From Deltaproteobacteria bacterium (GTDB lineage: Bacteria; Desulfobacterota; Binatia; Binatales; Binataceae): DNA of 64,000 nucleotides. The position numbers and the translations under genes are program-made. The notes below the pieces were generated by a model, which was not told where the DNA came from, did not search any database, and saw only the letters and a list, made by a program, of their open reading frames with translations. Positions 19,994 through 28,850 of the stretch are shown piece by piece. The DNA is taken from positions 317,491 through 381,490 of the forward strand of contig JAKBMB010000011.1 of the NCBI GenBank assembly GCA_021831785.1, read 5' to 3'. Every line of letters begins with the position of its first letter. Position 1 is the stretch's first letter.

Positions 19994-21376
19994 GCCAAAA
20001 CCTCGACAAATTCAAGCCTTTTTCGTCATTCCCGCCAAGTGTCGCTTAGGCCGCCAAACCGGCCAAGTAGACGCGGCGTGAACGCTAGGGCCTCGAACCC
20101 CGCCGGCTTGGCCCAGATTACCCTCTGCTTTTCCCGTGCTTCCCTCAAGCCTCGAAGAGGGAACGGGCCATGGCTACAAGCGAGCTACGCGGGGTTCTCG
20201 AACGGCAGGCCGGCGATGCGCTGGTCGGGTTTGCTTGCGCCTGTGCGATCTAGGGCGCGGCCGCGCAAGCTGCCCGGCCCGCCACGAAGACGCGCGGCGA
20301 TTAGGTGAGGCCGTTGACGCCGCTCCATCTCGAAACCCTCATGGCCTTGGCACCCATGTACGCGAAGGATACAGGCCGCCGGCCCGTCTAGTCCCAGCGG
20401 CGGATCGCTCAATCGATCCACGGACCCCGGCAAGGAATCTAGACCTCCCACTCCGTGCGGCATTGTCCACACGGTGACAACGACCAATGCGCCGGCGCCC
20501 GACATCACCCAGCTTCCCACTCTCTTGCACGGGCAGCAACGAAAAGTCTTCGACGATCAAGCGTACCGGCAAGCGTATCGGCAAGCGTACCGGAAGGAAG
20601 GCCGGCCGCCAGGCCTACGAGACCCGCGGGATGTGCTACCGGCTCAATCGACGGCCCAATGTCAAACAGCCGCTTGGCGCGCGTCGGCAGCAGATTAACC
20701 GGGTGCGCTCGCGGAGCCGGGCGCGCGGGGAGCATCCCCTTCGAGTCATCAAACAACTGTGGGGATTCGCCAAGCTGAGATACCGGAACCCGGCCAATAA
20801 CCTGACCCGCGCGCAGACGATCTTTGCGCTGGCCCGCCTCACCCAACGTGCCGCGGCCAAGGAGCAGAGTTGGCAGGTCTGAGCCGGCCTTCAGCTTGGC
20901 CGGCTTGACAGGGTACAGTAAGCGGTAAGGGAATGTCGAACAGGTGCAAGCCCAGCGAAGTTTCAACGAGACTGAACTGGAAAAAGCAGGAGTTAAGTCA
21001 ATAGACCTTTATGGACGCCCTTATACTCGGCGTACGGCCTCTCAGAGAGCCTGGTCGCCTGGGTTGAGCAGCAGCCGCCTTCCCCTCGGTTGGTGGAGAT
21101 GCCGAATGGCTGCAACAGCTTGGTTGAGCGGAAAAAGACGGTGGCGGCAGAGCGGCGCCACAAGCACAAATCAGGATCCGGAGACGGATGCCTGCTCGAA
21201 AACGCCGAGAAGAGTTCTCTTCTCTCCGCCGAAATGAGAGCGCAAGTCATGACAGGCCGCGAAGGCCCACGATGTGATCATTGCGCGCACTTGGCTCGAT
21301 ACCGACCGGTTGAGGGCAGGGGACACGCTTAGTTTCGCAATAGGCGCTTGGTTCGCCCGCCAAAGGGAGCGGGAAA
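19994..21376. other. Gene-poor region with transposase remnants downstream of tRNA-Arg
   Basis: Nearly 1.4 kb without an intact gene. The centre (about 20440-20882) is an IS5-type transposase relic, described separately. The rest shows no recognisable coding. A perfect inverted repeat, GAGAAGAG TT CTCTTCTC, lies at 21207-21224 but has no T-run, so it is not an obvious terminator. Confidence 0.5.
20440..20882 (+). pseudogene. IS5-family transposase remnant (frameshifted)
   Basis: Two overlapping frames give the C-terminal half of an IS5-like DDE transposase. Frame one reads IVHTVTTTNAPAPDITQLPTLLHG and then VFDDQAYRQAY. After a shift, frame two reads TRGMCYRLNRRPN, QQINRVRSRSRARGEHPLRVIKQLWGFAKLRYR (with the family's catalytic glutamate in RGEHP) and TIFALARLT. 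The frame change falls at a tandem triplication of a 12-bp unit (CAAGCGTACCGG-like, about 20563-20598). The N-terminal half is unrecognisable, so the element is dead. Confidence 0.72.
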
Positions 21377-22498
21377 GTGAGGAAACTGATCTCAGCGGCC
21401 CTCATCGTCAAAGATGAGGAAAAGCACCTAGCGGCATGCCTAGAATCCATTGCCGGGCTCGTCGATGAGGTCGTGGTGGTCGACACGGGCTCGCGCGATC
21501 GTAGCCGTGAGGTCGCGCTCGCCCACGGCGCGCGGGTAGTGGATTACAAGTGGCATGACGATTTCGCTGCGGCGCGAAACTATGCGATCGACCAAGCTGA
21601 GGGCGACTGGATCCTTTACATCGACGCCGACGAACGGGCGCGGGTTCCTGATCGCCAGGGCCTGGAGGGCGAGCTTGCCGATCCGCGGCTGTGCGCATGC
21701 ACCGTTCGCTTTTATCCGCGAAGCGGGTTTACGGCCTATCGCGAGCATCGTTTGTTCCGCCGCGATCCGCGTATTCGCTTCCGGAGCGCGATTCACGAGA
21801 CGATCATGCCGGACTTGAACCGGCTCGTGGCCGCCGGCCAGGGCAGAGTCGGGGCTTCAAAGCTGACCATTGACCATTTCGGCTATGACGGGGATCAAGC
21901 GCACAAGGCTGAAAGGAACCTGCGCCTTCTACGGAAGCAACTTCGGGTTGATCCTGGGAGGATTTACCTGTGGTGGCACCTCGGCACGGTCTACCGCGAC
22001 CTCGGCCGCCTGGCCGAGGCGGAAGCCGCGTGGCGGCACGGAACTACGATTGCGCGGCGCAGCTTAGTCCGTGGGCCTGAAGACGCTCTGTGCTTTATCG
22101 AACTGGCCAAGCTGCGCCTGCTCAGAGCAGAGGAAGCGCTGGAGCTTGTTCGTGAGGCGGTTGGGTTGCAGCCGGACAACCTGCTGCTCAATTGGCTCGA
22201 GGCGCGCATACTCGCCGCCGCCGGGCGATATGGCGAGGCGCTTGCGATCTTCGAACGCCTGGCCCGCGTCGACGCAGAGAACCTCGTGGGGGAGGTATCT
22301 TACGATCGGCGGATTTTCGGCGCCTGGGCGTTTGCCGAAATGGGCTATTGCGCGTTCCGAATGGGGCGTTATCTGGAAAGCGAGAACTGCTACCGCCGTG
22401 CCGAGGGCTTGGAGCCCGATTGTCTGGAGTTCCGCGTCAAGCGCCAGCTTGCGAGCAAGCACGCCGCCTCCGACGTTCTCGGCCTGGCGCAACGTTAG
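21377..22498 (+). CDS. Family 2 glycosyltransferase with TPR-like C-terminus
   Basis: A 373-residue protein. The N-terminal GT-A domain (to about residue 165) starts ISAALIVKDEEKHLAACLESI and has VVVDTGSRDRS and the metal-binding LYIDADER. Residues about 190-360 are helical and TPR-like (LWWHLGTVYRDLGRLAEAEAAW, GRYGEALAIFERLARVDAENL, GRYLESENCYRRAEGLEPD). This arrangement is common in SunS-like and cell-surface GT2 enzymes. The GTG start at 21377 has GGGAG upstream. It leads the glycan gene cluster. Confidence 0.88.
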   Translation: MRKLISAALIVKDEEKHLAACLESIAGLVDEVVVVDTGSRDRSREVALAHGARVVDYKWHDDFAAARNYAIDQAEGDWILYIDADERARVPDRQGLEGELADPRLCACTVRFYPRSGFTAYREHRLFRRDPRIRFRSAIHETIMPDLNRLVAAGQGRVGASKLTIDHFGYDGDQAHKAERNLRLLRKQLRVDPGRIYLWWHLGTVYRDLGRLAEAEAAWRHGTTIARRSLVRGPEDALCFIELAKLRLLRAEEALELVREAVGLQPDNLLLNWLEARILAAAGRYGEALAIFERLARVDAENLVGEVSYDRRIFGAWAFAEMGYCAFRMGRYLESENCYRRAEGLEPDCLEFRVKRQLASKHAASDVLGLAQR

Positions 22499-22788
22499 CG
22501 GGCGACCCATTCGCTTGCACTTTTCCTACCCTGGCCAATTAGGGTCGCACCCATGTCCGAGCGGGCCGCTAACCCGAGCCAAGCGGCAAGCTTCGGTCCG
22601 AGTTATGCCAGTCAAACGGCGCCGCGGTGCCGGCGCTACGGCACGGCCCATCAAAGGGTAGTCCTTAAGCGCGCTTGCGGCGAGCCACAATGCTTTGGAT
22701 ACCGCTGATTGGAGCGGGTTTAGGGCTGGCAGCCCGCTTGTGGTCGCTGTATCTTGTAGTCGCTGTATAAGGTTATCGGAGACGAGGG

Positions 22789-24324
22789 TTGGGCATTCCA
22801 CTGGAAGAGCTGAAAGCGCAACTCGCGGCGGCTGCCGTTGCCGATCCTACTTTTCCTGATCATCGCTTCGCCGAACGTGGGATCGTCATTTGTGCCGGCG
22901 GTCCTCGGCTCTTTACCTGCGCATGGGTTGCGATCGGGATCCTCCGCCGGCATCTCGGTTGCACGCTGCCGATTGAAGTCTGGTACCTGGGTGCCAAGGA
23001 AATGGGCCCGCCGATGCGCGGCTTGCTCGAAGAATTGGGCGCCCAGCCGGTCGACGCGCTCGAGGTAGCGAAGCGTCACCAGGTGGAACGGCTCGGCGGC
23101 TGGGAACTTAAACCTTACGCATTAATGCACTCGCGTTTTCGGGAAGTGCTGCTGCTCGACGCGGACAACGTGCCCGTGCGAGAGCCGAGCTTTCTGTTCG
23201 AGCGGCCGGAATTTCGCGAGACCGGGGCTCTGTTCTGGCCGGATATCGTGAAGCTTTCATCGGCCAACGGGATTTGGGCAATCAGCGGCCTTAGCTACCG
23301 CGACACGTGGTCACTCGAATCGGGACAGATGGTTCTGGACAAATCCAGGTGCTGGCGGGCGCTGTGCCTGACGCATTGGATCAATCAGCATTCCGACGCC
23401 TTCTACGACTTTCTTCATGGCGATAAGGACACCTTCTTAATTGCTTGGCTGATGGTTGCGCAAGCTTATCATCTGATTCAGCATCGGCCCAAGCTTTTGG
23501 ATTCGACGTTCTGTCAACGCGGTCCGGACGGTACGCTGCTGTTTCAGCATCGGAACACGGCCAAGTGGATCCTCAACGGCAACAATCCTCGAATCGAGGG
23601 TTTCCGGCTAGAGGACGAATGCCACGCGCTCCTTAAGGAACTCGGGACGCGGTGGGACGGCAGGGTCTTCGATCCACCGCCTCGCTCGGAGGAGGCTCGA
23701 CGACTGGAAGCCGGGCTCTCGCGTATACGGCAATTTATCTTCATCCGCGTCTCTTCCGACGAGCAACGGATGGAGCTGCTGCCGGACCATCGCGTCGGCG
23801 CCAGTGGCGCAATTTACGTGCGTTACTGGCACGTTGCCGACGGCGTGGACGGGCCGGAACTGTGCCTCGAGGGGGACGGTCTTCGAAGCTGCGCGTTGCG
23901 GCGCTCTGAGGACGGCAGATGGCGGGGCCGATTGCTCCAGAAGCCTTACATGCCCGTGGAGCTGGTTCCTACCCCCGGCAGCGGGCCAACCGACAATTGC
24001 AGTCCCGTGGCGACAAGTGGAGCGTTGATGCCGCTCGTCGACCGGGTTCTGGAGTCGGGCGCGTCGCTCCCATGGGACCGCGAGGTGGCACGCGATCTCG
24101 TGGGCGCGCTGCGTGTCCTGGCCGCGATCGAGCCGGCGGTGGTCGGGCGATTGAAGGACGAGGAGATGCGTTCGACGCCGGCATCGGCTCGGGGGCAGAT
24201 CGTCCGGGCAGCGCTCGCCGGGCTTGTCGATCCGGTGCGGCGTCCCGATAGTGCCGGGATCGCGCCGGGGCATAACTGGCTAGCCGGGCCCTTTGACCTG
24301 AACTGGGACGGCTACAAGCGCTGA
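22789..24324 (+). CDS. Putative mannosyltransferase of the MNN1/GT71 type
   Basis: A 511-residue protein. Residues about 30-260 match the Mannosyl_trans3 domain of fungal MNN alpha-mannosyltransferases: GIVICAGGPRLF, LPIEVWYLG, GGWELKPYALMHSRFREVLLLDADNVPVREPSFLFE (with the DAD metal motif), TGALFWPDI, and ESGQMVLDKSRCW. The C-terminal 200 residues are of unknown function. The likely start is TTG at 22789 with GGAGACGAGG upstream. Its next neighbour is an Anp1-like enzyme, another fungal mannan family, which supports a shared mannan-like product (inference). Confidence 0.8.
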   Translation: MGIPLEELKAQLAAAAVADPTFPDHRFAERGIVICAGGPRLFTCAWVAIGILRRHLGCTLPIEVWYLGAKEMGPPMRGLLEELGAQPVDALEVAKRHQVERLGGWELKPYALMHSRFREVLLLDADNVPVREPSFLFERPEFRETGALFWPDIVKLSSANGIWAISGLSYRDTWSLESGQMVLDKSRCWRALCLTHWINQHSDAFYDFLHGDKDTFLIAWLMVAQAYHLIQHRPKLLDSTFCQRGPDGTLLFQHRNTAKWILNGNNPRIEGFRLEDECHALLKELGTRWDGRVFDPPPRSEEARRLEAGLSRIRQFIFIRVSSDEQRMELLPDHRVGASGAIYVRYWHVADGVDGPELCLEGDGLRSCALRRSEDGRWRGRLLQKPYMPVELVPTPGSGPTDNCSPVATSGALMPLVDRVLESGASLPWDREVARDLVGALRVLAAIEPAVVGRLKDEEMRSTPASARGQIVRAALAGLVDPVRRPDSAGIAPGHNWLAGPFDLNWDGYKR

Positions 24325-24360
24325 TGAGAGAGCCGAACGGAGGCTTCTCCCGGGCAAAAG

Positions 24361-25140
24361 ATGACGCCTGCAATGACCGCCAACCGGGAAACGGTCCTCA
24401 TTCTTACCCCGGTCAAGAACGCGGCGCGGTTCCTTGACACTTACTTTGCGGGGCTCGAAAAGTTCACCTATCCGGCGTCATTGATCTCGCTCGGCTTTCT
24501 TGAAAGCGACAGTGATGATGAGACCTACGAGCTGATACGAGAGCGACTCGAGCATTTGCGGCGCCGCTATGCCGGTGTCGAGATTTGGCGGAGGAATTTC
24601 AATTTCCGGATTCCCGAGGGATTTCCCCGTTGGACCCGCGCGTTCCAGATTCCGCGGCGAAAAGTCTTGGCGAAGGCCAGAAATCATCTGCTGTTTCGGG
24701 CGCTCAAAGAACAGGATTGGGTCCTTTGGCTCGACGTCGATGTGATCGATTACCCGCCTGGTCTGATCGAGCGGCTAATTGCAACCGGGCGTGACATCGT
24801 ACATCCTCATTGCGTCAAGCGCTACGGCGGACCGACCTTCGATCTGAACGCCTGGCGCGATCATGGCCGCGTTCGTATGAACGACCTCCGTGGCGGTCCG
24901 GATCTTGTGCGGTTGGACGCGGTCGGCGGCACGGTGCTGCTCATCCGCGCCGACGTCCATCGCGACGGGCTCATCTTTCCCTGCTTTCCCTACGGTGCCG
25001 CTAATCCGGCGATAAGACGCCCGCATCCCCTGCGAATCGACGGCGAGATGGAGACCGAGGGTCTGGGCATCCTCGCTATCGACATGGGATACCAGTGCTG
25101 GGGCATGCCCAACCTCGAGGTTCTGCATGCGCCTGAGTGA
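24361..25140 (+). CDS. Anp1-like (GT62) mannosyltransferase
   Basis: A 259-residue protein resembling Anp1/Mnn9/Van1 of the fungal Golgi mannan polymerase. Diagnostic segments are VLILTPVKNAARFLDTYF, ISLGFLESDSDDET, KVLAKARNHLL, DWVLWLDVDVIDYPPGLIE (metal site), DAVGGTVLLIRADVHRDGLIFPCFPY, and ETEGLGILAIDMGYQCWGMPNLEVLH. No transmembrane anchor is seen, unlike the fungal enzymes. The start may be ATG 24361 or 24373. It follows the MNN1-like gene by 36 bp, likely in one operon. Confidence 0.82.
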   Translation: MTPAMTANRETVLILTPVKNAARFLDTYFAGLEKFTYPASLISLGFLESDSDDETYELIRERLEHLRRRYAGVEIWRRNFNFRIPEGFPRWTRAFQIPRRKVLAKARNHLLFRALKEQDWVLWLDVDVIDYPPGLIERLIATGRDIVHPHCVKRYGGPTFDLNAWRDHGRVRMNDLRGGPDLVRLDAVGGTVLLIRADVHRDGLIFPCFPYGAANPAIRRPHPLRIDGEMETEGLGILAIDMGYQCWGMPNLEVLHAPE

Positions 25141-25386
25141 GCATGGGCAAGGCTGCCGGCAGTTAGGCGATGAACGACCGAATCTCGCTCGGACTATGAT
25201 CGGATGCATACCGCAATGGAAAAGCGGAATTGCCCGAAGTGCACTGACCAGCGAAGGGTCTCTCGCAGCTTGCGGCGGAAGCAACGAAGCCATGCGTGAA
25301 AACGATGCGTCGGGAAGGGCCGCGCCCCCGATCTACGTTGAACGTATCCGGTTACTCTCCTGTTCCGGAGGGACAGCCTCGCCCTC
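25141..25386. other. Possible decayed 5' half of the HprK-like gene
   Basis: This stretch has no clear ORF. The frame of the downstream fragment can be extended a short way (RRDSLAL) before an in-frame TGA near 25342. It may be the degraded N-terminal part of that gene. Confidence 0.3.
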
Positions 25387-25752
25387 ATGCCGAGCTCGGC
25401 CGTCCTCGATAGGTTCGGGTCATTCAGCAATTCACAGGCGGGCCAACTGATTGCGCTCGATCCGCTGGAGTTTGGAAAGCCATGGCGGATAGTCTCCGCA
25501 CCGGTCTCGACCATCATCTACATCGAACCCAATCACGGCGCTCAAACCGCGCTCCGGCGTTGCGGCAAGGTCGAGATGACTCGGCGAGTCCTTCCGCAAT
25601 GCGCACCACCCGTTTCAGGGCGACGGGACTGGCTCGGCGATCTATGTGCCACTGTGGATCGGGCCGATACCTTTCTGATCGAGCTCGGCGACCTAGATTC
25701 AGCGCTGGCGGCGACCAAGGAAGTACTCAGTCAAATCCGGAGTGCGACATGA
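25387..25752 (+). pseudogene. C-terminal fragment of an HprK-like kinase-family protein
   Basis: 121 residues, apparently the end of an HprK-related (HPr kinase/PEP carboxykinase fold) protein of the kind found near PqqD proteins in peptide-modification and glycan loci. The recognisable pattern is IIYIEPNHG, then RRVLPQCAPPVSGRRDWLGDLC and the terminal GDLDSALAATKEVL. The P-loop-bearing N-terminal two-thirds is missing, and upstream reading is blocked by a TGA. It could also be an intact short protein, since the ORF from the ATG at 25387 is open. Confidence 0.4.
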
Positions 25753-25907
25753 CGCCTCGGCGCAAGGATGCTCAACTTGTGTGCTGACGGCAGTTCGGTT
25801 CGATCCGGAGGGGCTCGTCACGCGGCCCCGTAACGTTAAACGAGGAGAACATAGGACATGGCTTGCGAATCTCCAGATCTCTTGCGGGCCTTTTAGATAG
25901 ATCCGTG

Positions 25908-26882
25908 ATGCCGATCGGTGAGCAGCCGTCGACTTCGCTAAGAGCCCGGCCGCAGCCGGCGGCGCAAGCCCGGACGGACCTACCGAGGCCGGCTTGGCGG
26001 ATAGCCGGCGCCCTGTCGCGCGCGGACCGCGCGAGGCTCGCATGGCAGCTTCTTGCGGATGAGGCCGAAGAAATTACGTTCCGTCGCGAGGGGACCCGAT
26101 GGACCGCTTTCCCGTGGGACCGATTCATCTCGGAGCAGCTCTTCGTCGACGGCGGCTTTCAAGTGGCCGAGGTCCGGTCTGTCCTCGCTTGGATGAGGCG
26201 CCATCATCGGTTTGCCACTCCCAAGGATGTCGTCATCGACGTAGGCGCCAATATCGGCACCTCTACCATCCCGTTCGCTAAGGAGACCGACTCTTGGGTT
26301 CTCGCCATCGAGCCGGTACCGGAGGTCTTTGCCGTTCTTTGCCGCAATGTCGCCGACAATGGGCTAGCGGAGCAGGTCACCTGCATCCAGGCAGCGATCA
26401 GCCCAGCCGGGGTTGACCGAGTGCGGATGATCTTGCCAGAAGGCAACAGCGGTGGTGGCTCAGTCTGTCGCCAGGACCGTAAGCTGAGCTTCGCGGGCGT
26501 TTCGGGCATCCGCGGCATCGTAGAGGTGCCGGCGATGACACTGGCCGAGGTCATAAACGCTCATGGCGTGGCGCCGGAGCGCGTGGCATTCGTTTGGAGC
26601 GACACCCAAGGCTGCGAGGCGGACGTTATTGAGCCGGGTCAGGCGCTCTGGGCGGCGGGTGTTCCCCTGTTCGTGGAGTTCGCTCCGCAGACCTTTCCCG
26701 ATGGCGCCGAAGCGCTTGTAGCTGCCGCCACCACGTTGTTCAGCGGGTTCATCGCCGCCAAAACCCTGCTTACAGATGTGGCCGCCGAGGCTCGGCCGAT
26801 AACCGGACTGGCGGCTTTCTGCCGCGCACTGGGCCCTTCAGGCGGTGATGCCTTGCTGTTGCCGGAAGGGTTCGAAATCTGA
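25908..26882 (+). CDS. FkbM-family SAM-dependent methyltransferase
   Basis: About 324 residues. The methyltransferase domain starts with VVIDVGANIGTSTIPFA (motif I, SAM-binding), then VLAIEPVPEVFAVLCRNVADNGL and a later FVWSDTQGCEADVI, as in FkbM proteins that O-methylate sugars or small molecules. In a glycosyltransferase cluster it probably methylates the glycan. The start is uncertain: ATG 25908 is chosen, but the frame is open from TTG 25863. A strong GAGGAG lies before an ATG at 25858 that opens only a 12-codon frame (MACESPDLLRAF), perhaps a leader or a frameshifted original start. Confidence 0.85.
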   Translation: MPIGEQPSTSLRARPQPAAQARTDLPRPAWRIAGALSRADRARLAWQLLADEAEEITFRREGTRWTAFPWDRFISEQLFVDGGFQVAEVRSVLAWMRRHHRFATPKDVVIDVGANIGTSTIPFAKETDSWVLAIEPVPEVFAVLCRNVADNGLAEQVTCIQAAISPAGVDRVRMILPEGNSGGGSVCRQDRKLSFAGVSGIRGIVEVPAMTLAEVINAHGVAPERVAFVWSDTQGCEADVIEPGQALWAAGVPLFVEFAPQTFPDGAEALVAAATTLFSGFIAAKTLLTDVAAEARPITGLAAFCRALGPSGGDALLLPEGFEI

Positions 26883-27094
26883 CCTGGCGCCAGTGCTGCA
26901 ACTCGCCTCTGAGACGGCCGGAACCGTCCGCTCCGCCATGCCGATGTCCCGGCCGCCGCTCGTGCTGGCGTGGAGGCGCGCGGGTCTGAGGCCGGCGTTC
27001 CGGGCGTTGCTCGCGTTGCTAAGCGAGGAGCCATTCTGCTGGCCCTGCCAACTTCTGCGGCGCCTCGACGCGTCATCTAGGTAAAGCGCGCAGC

Positions 27095-28369
27095 ATGACA
27101 AAAATGCGCCGCGAGAGTGTGCTTTACCTCACGCCGATCATGCCGCAGCGCTTTGGCAATGGCCTGGCGATGCGTGCGGCTTCGGTGCTGGAGGCCCTGG
27201 CGCGCCGCTTCGATGTACATCTATTTGTCGTCCCCGTGGGCGGGGACCTCGGCTCGCCTTCGGATTTCGTCCGGAGGCACACGGTACGGATCGGGGGGTT
27301 GGATTTGACAAAAAGTCTCGACCCGTTGTTCGCGCTGATCGCCCGCGTCTTGGGTTCCGAGCAGCGCGCGCGCGCCGAACGCGATTATCCGAAACCCTAC
27401 CTAAGCCGCTTCTGCACCGGCGATAGCGCGCTTTCCCTGCTGGAATGGAGCAGCGAATCTCCGGTTGCCGGTCTTCATGTGATGCGGCTCTACCTGGCGC
27501 CCCTCGCACAACCTTTCCTGCGTAGGCCGGCATTGGAGCGGCCGTTTTGTGTCCTCGACCTCGACGATGACGACGTCCGAACTTGCGAACGGCTGGCGCG
27601 CCTCCAGGCGGAGCTTGGAGACAGCCGGGCGGCGGCTGCCGCAGCCGCCGAGGCTGAAAAATATCGGATCCTTGCCGACCACTATATTCCCCGGTTCGAT
27701 TGCGTGACCGTTTGCTCCGAAGGCGACGCGAGTCAACTAAGCGGCCGGTTCCCCGGCGTTTGCTTTGCGGTGATGCCGAACGGTTACACGCCGCTTGATA
27801 GCGCTCGCTCGCGCCGGCCCTCAACTTTCGGTCCGCTTCGGCTGCTCTTTGTCGGGTCCTTCGGCTATTTTCCAAATGTCGATGCAGCGTTGTTCTTATG
27901 CCGCGAGGTGCTGCCCGCTTTGCGGCGGACAACCGAACGAAAAATCCGCATCGACCTGGTCGGGGCTGGCGACGCGGCCGCGCTGCGCGGCCTGGTTCGG
28001 GACCCGAGCGTGACGTTTCGAGGCTTTGTCGAAAAGCTGGCGCCGTTTTACGCAGCGGCTGACGTTGTGGTCGTTCCGGTGCGCGCCGGCGGCGGCACAC
28101 GGATCAAGATTTTGGAGGCATTTGCCCACGGCGCGCCCGTGGTGACGACACGGCTGGGAGCCGAGGGAATAGATGCGGCCGATGGAGAATACCTGCTGTA
28201 CGCCGACGATCCGCAAGCGTTCGCCCGGGCCTGCCTGCGCGTCAAAGAGAGCCCGGAACTCGCCGCGGCGCTTGCCGCACGCGCCGCTGCCTTGCTCGCT
28301 GCACGCTACAGCTCGGCACAGATTCAGGCATCCGTTGCCGCAGTTTGGGATCGGTCTGTCGGCTGCTGA
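27095..28369 (+). CDS. Family 4 glycosyltransferase
   Basis: A 424-residue GT-B enzyme. The C-terminal donor-binding domain is clear: LRLLFVGSFGYFPNVDAALFLCREVLPAL, VTFRGFVEKLAPFYAAADVVVVPVRAGGGTRIKILEAFAHGAPVVTT (with the conserved glutamate of EX7E type), and GEYLLYADDPQAFA. The N-terminal acceptor domain begins SVLYLTPIMPQRFGNGLAMRA. It closes the glycan cluster and is followed after 57 bp by the pqqD-like gene. Confidence 0.92.
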   Translation: MTKMRRESVLYLTPIMPQRFGNGLAMRAASVLEALARRFDVHLFVVPVGGDLGSPSDFVRRHTVRIGGLDLTKSLDPLFALIARVLGSEQRARAERDYPKPYLSRFCTGDSALSLLEWSSESPVAGLHVMRLYLAPLAQPFLRRPALERPFCVLDLDDDDVRTCERLARLQAELGDSRAAAAAAAEAEKYRILADHYIPRFDCVTVCSEGDASQLSGRFPGVCFAVMPNGYTPLDSARSRRPSTFGPLRLLFVGSFGYFPNVDAALFLCREVLPALRRTTERKIRIDLVGAGDAAALRGLVRDPSVTFRGFVEKLAPFYAAADVVVVPVRAGGGTRIKILEAFAHGAPVVTTRLGAEGIDAADGEYLLYADDPQAFARACLRVKESPELAAALAARAAALLAARYSSAQIQASVAAVWDRSVGC

Positions 28370-28426
28370 GCTGAAATACGCTAGAATTCGCGGTCACCGC
28401 GCTCGCGCGATCAGGAGGGTTTTGCT

Positions 28427-28696
28427 ATGGCGGACGCTGCGCACCGCAATCCAGTAAGGGCGCCCGGTCTCGAAATCAACGAGGTCGCGGACGGTTGTAT
28501 CGTCTATCAGCCCGACCGGGATCGGGTGCATTATCTCAACCAAACCGCTGCTCTCATCCTGGAGCTCTGCAACGACCGCAATGCCGAAGCCGACCTGTCC
28601 GAGCTCCTCCGGTTGGCTTACGACCTGCCGACACCGCCGGTGGAGGAAGTGGCGGAGTGTTTGGAACTGCTGCGGAAAGAGGGTTTGGTTAGCTGA
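28427..28696 (+). CDS. PqqD-like peptide-recognition (RRE) protein
   Basis: An 89-residue PqqD-family protein. These winged-helix RRE domains bind the leader of a RiPP precursor and hand it to a modifying enzyme. The pattern EINEVADGCIVYQPDRDRVHYLNQTAALILELCNDRNA...ELLRLAYDLP...EVAECLELLRKEGLV is typical. CAGGAGG precedes the ATG by nine bases. No radical SAM, YcaO or cyclase gene lies beside it, and the HprK-like relic upstream is the only familiar companion, so a RiPP role is only possible. Confidence 0.85.
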   Translation: MADAAHRNPVRAPGLEINEVADGCIVYQPDRDRVHYLNQTAALILELCNDRNAEADLSELLRLAYDLPTPPVEEVAECLELLRKEGLVS

Positions 28697-28698
28697 CC

Positions 28699-28725
28699 CA
28701 GCGGGCGGTTCGAGTCCCCCTCCGG
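28699..28725 (+). other. tRNA 3'-end-like fragment
   Basis: The stretch GGCGG TTCGAGT CCCCC followed by TCCGGTGA looks like the T-arm (four of five stem pairs) and 3' acceptor strand of a tRNA, with no CCA and no tRNA body upstream. It does not match tRNA-Arg at 19917. It may be an old integration scar or chance. Confidence 0.3.
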
Positions 28726-28850
28726 TGATTTCAAGCAACAAGCGCGTTCAAGAGCAGAATCGCTATCGAGTCGGATGCTTGCAGCAGAAACGCCCTTATG
28801 TTTAGAATGGCGCGATTTAGCTTCGGAGCACTTAGGTGGGGGTGACGGAT

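Noticed and set aside
21207-21224. Perfect inverted repeat as a transcription terminator
   Set aside because: The loop is too short as written and there is no T-run after it on either strand.
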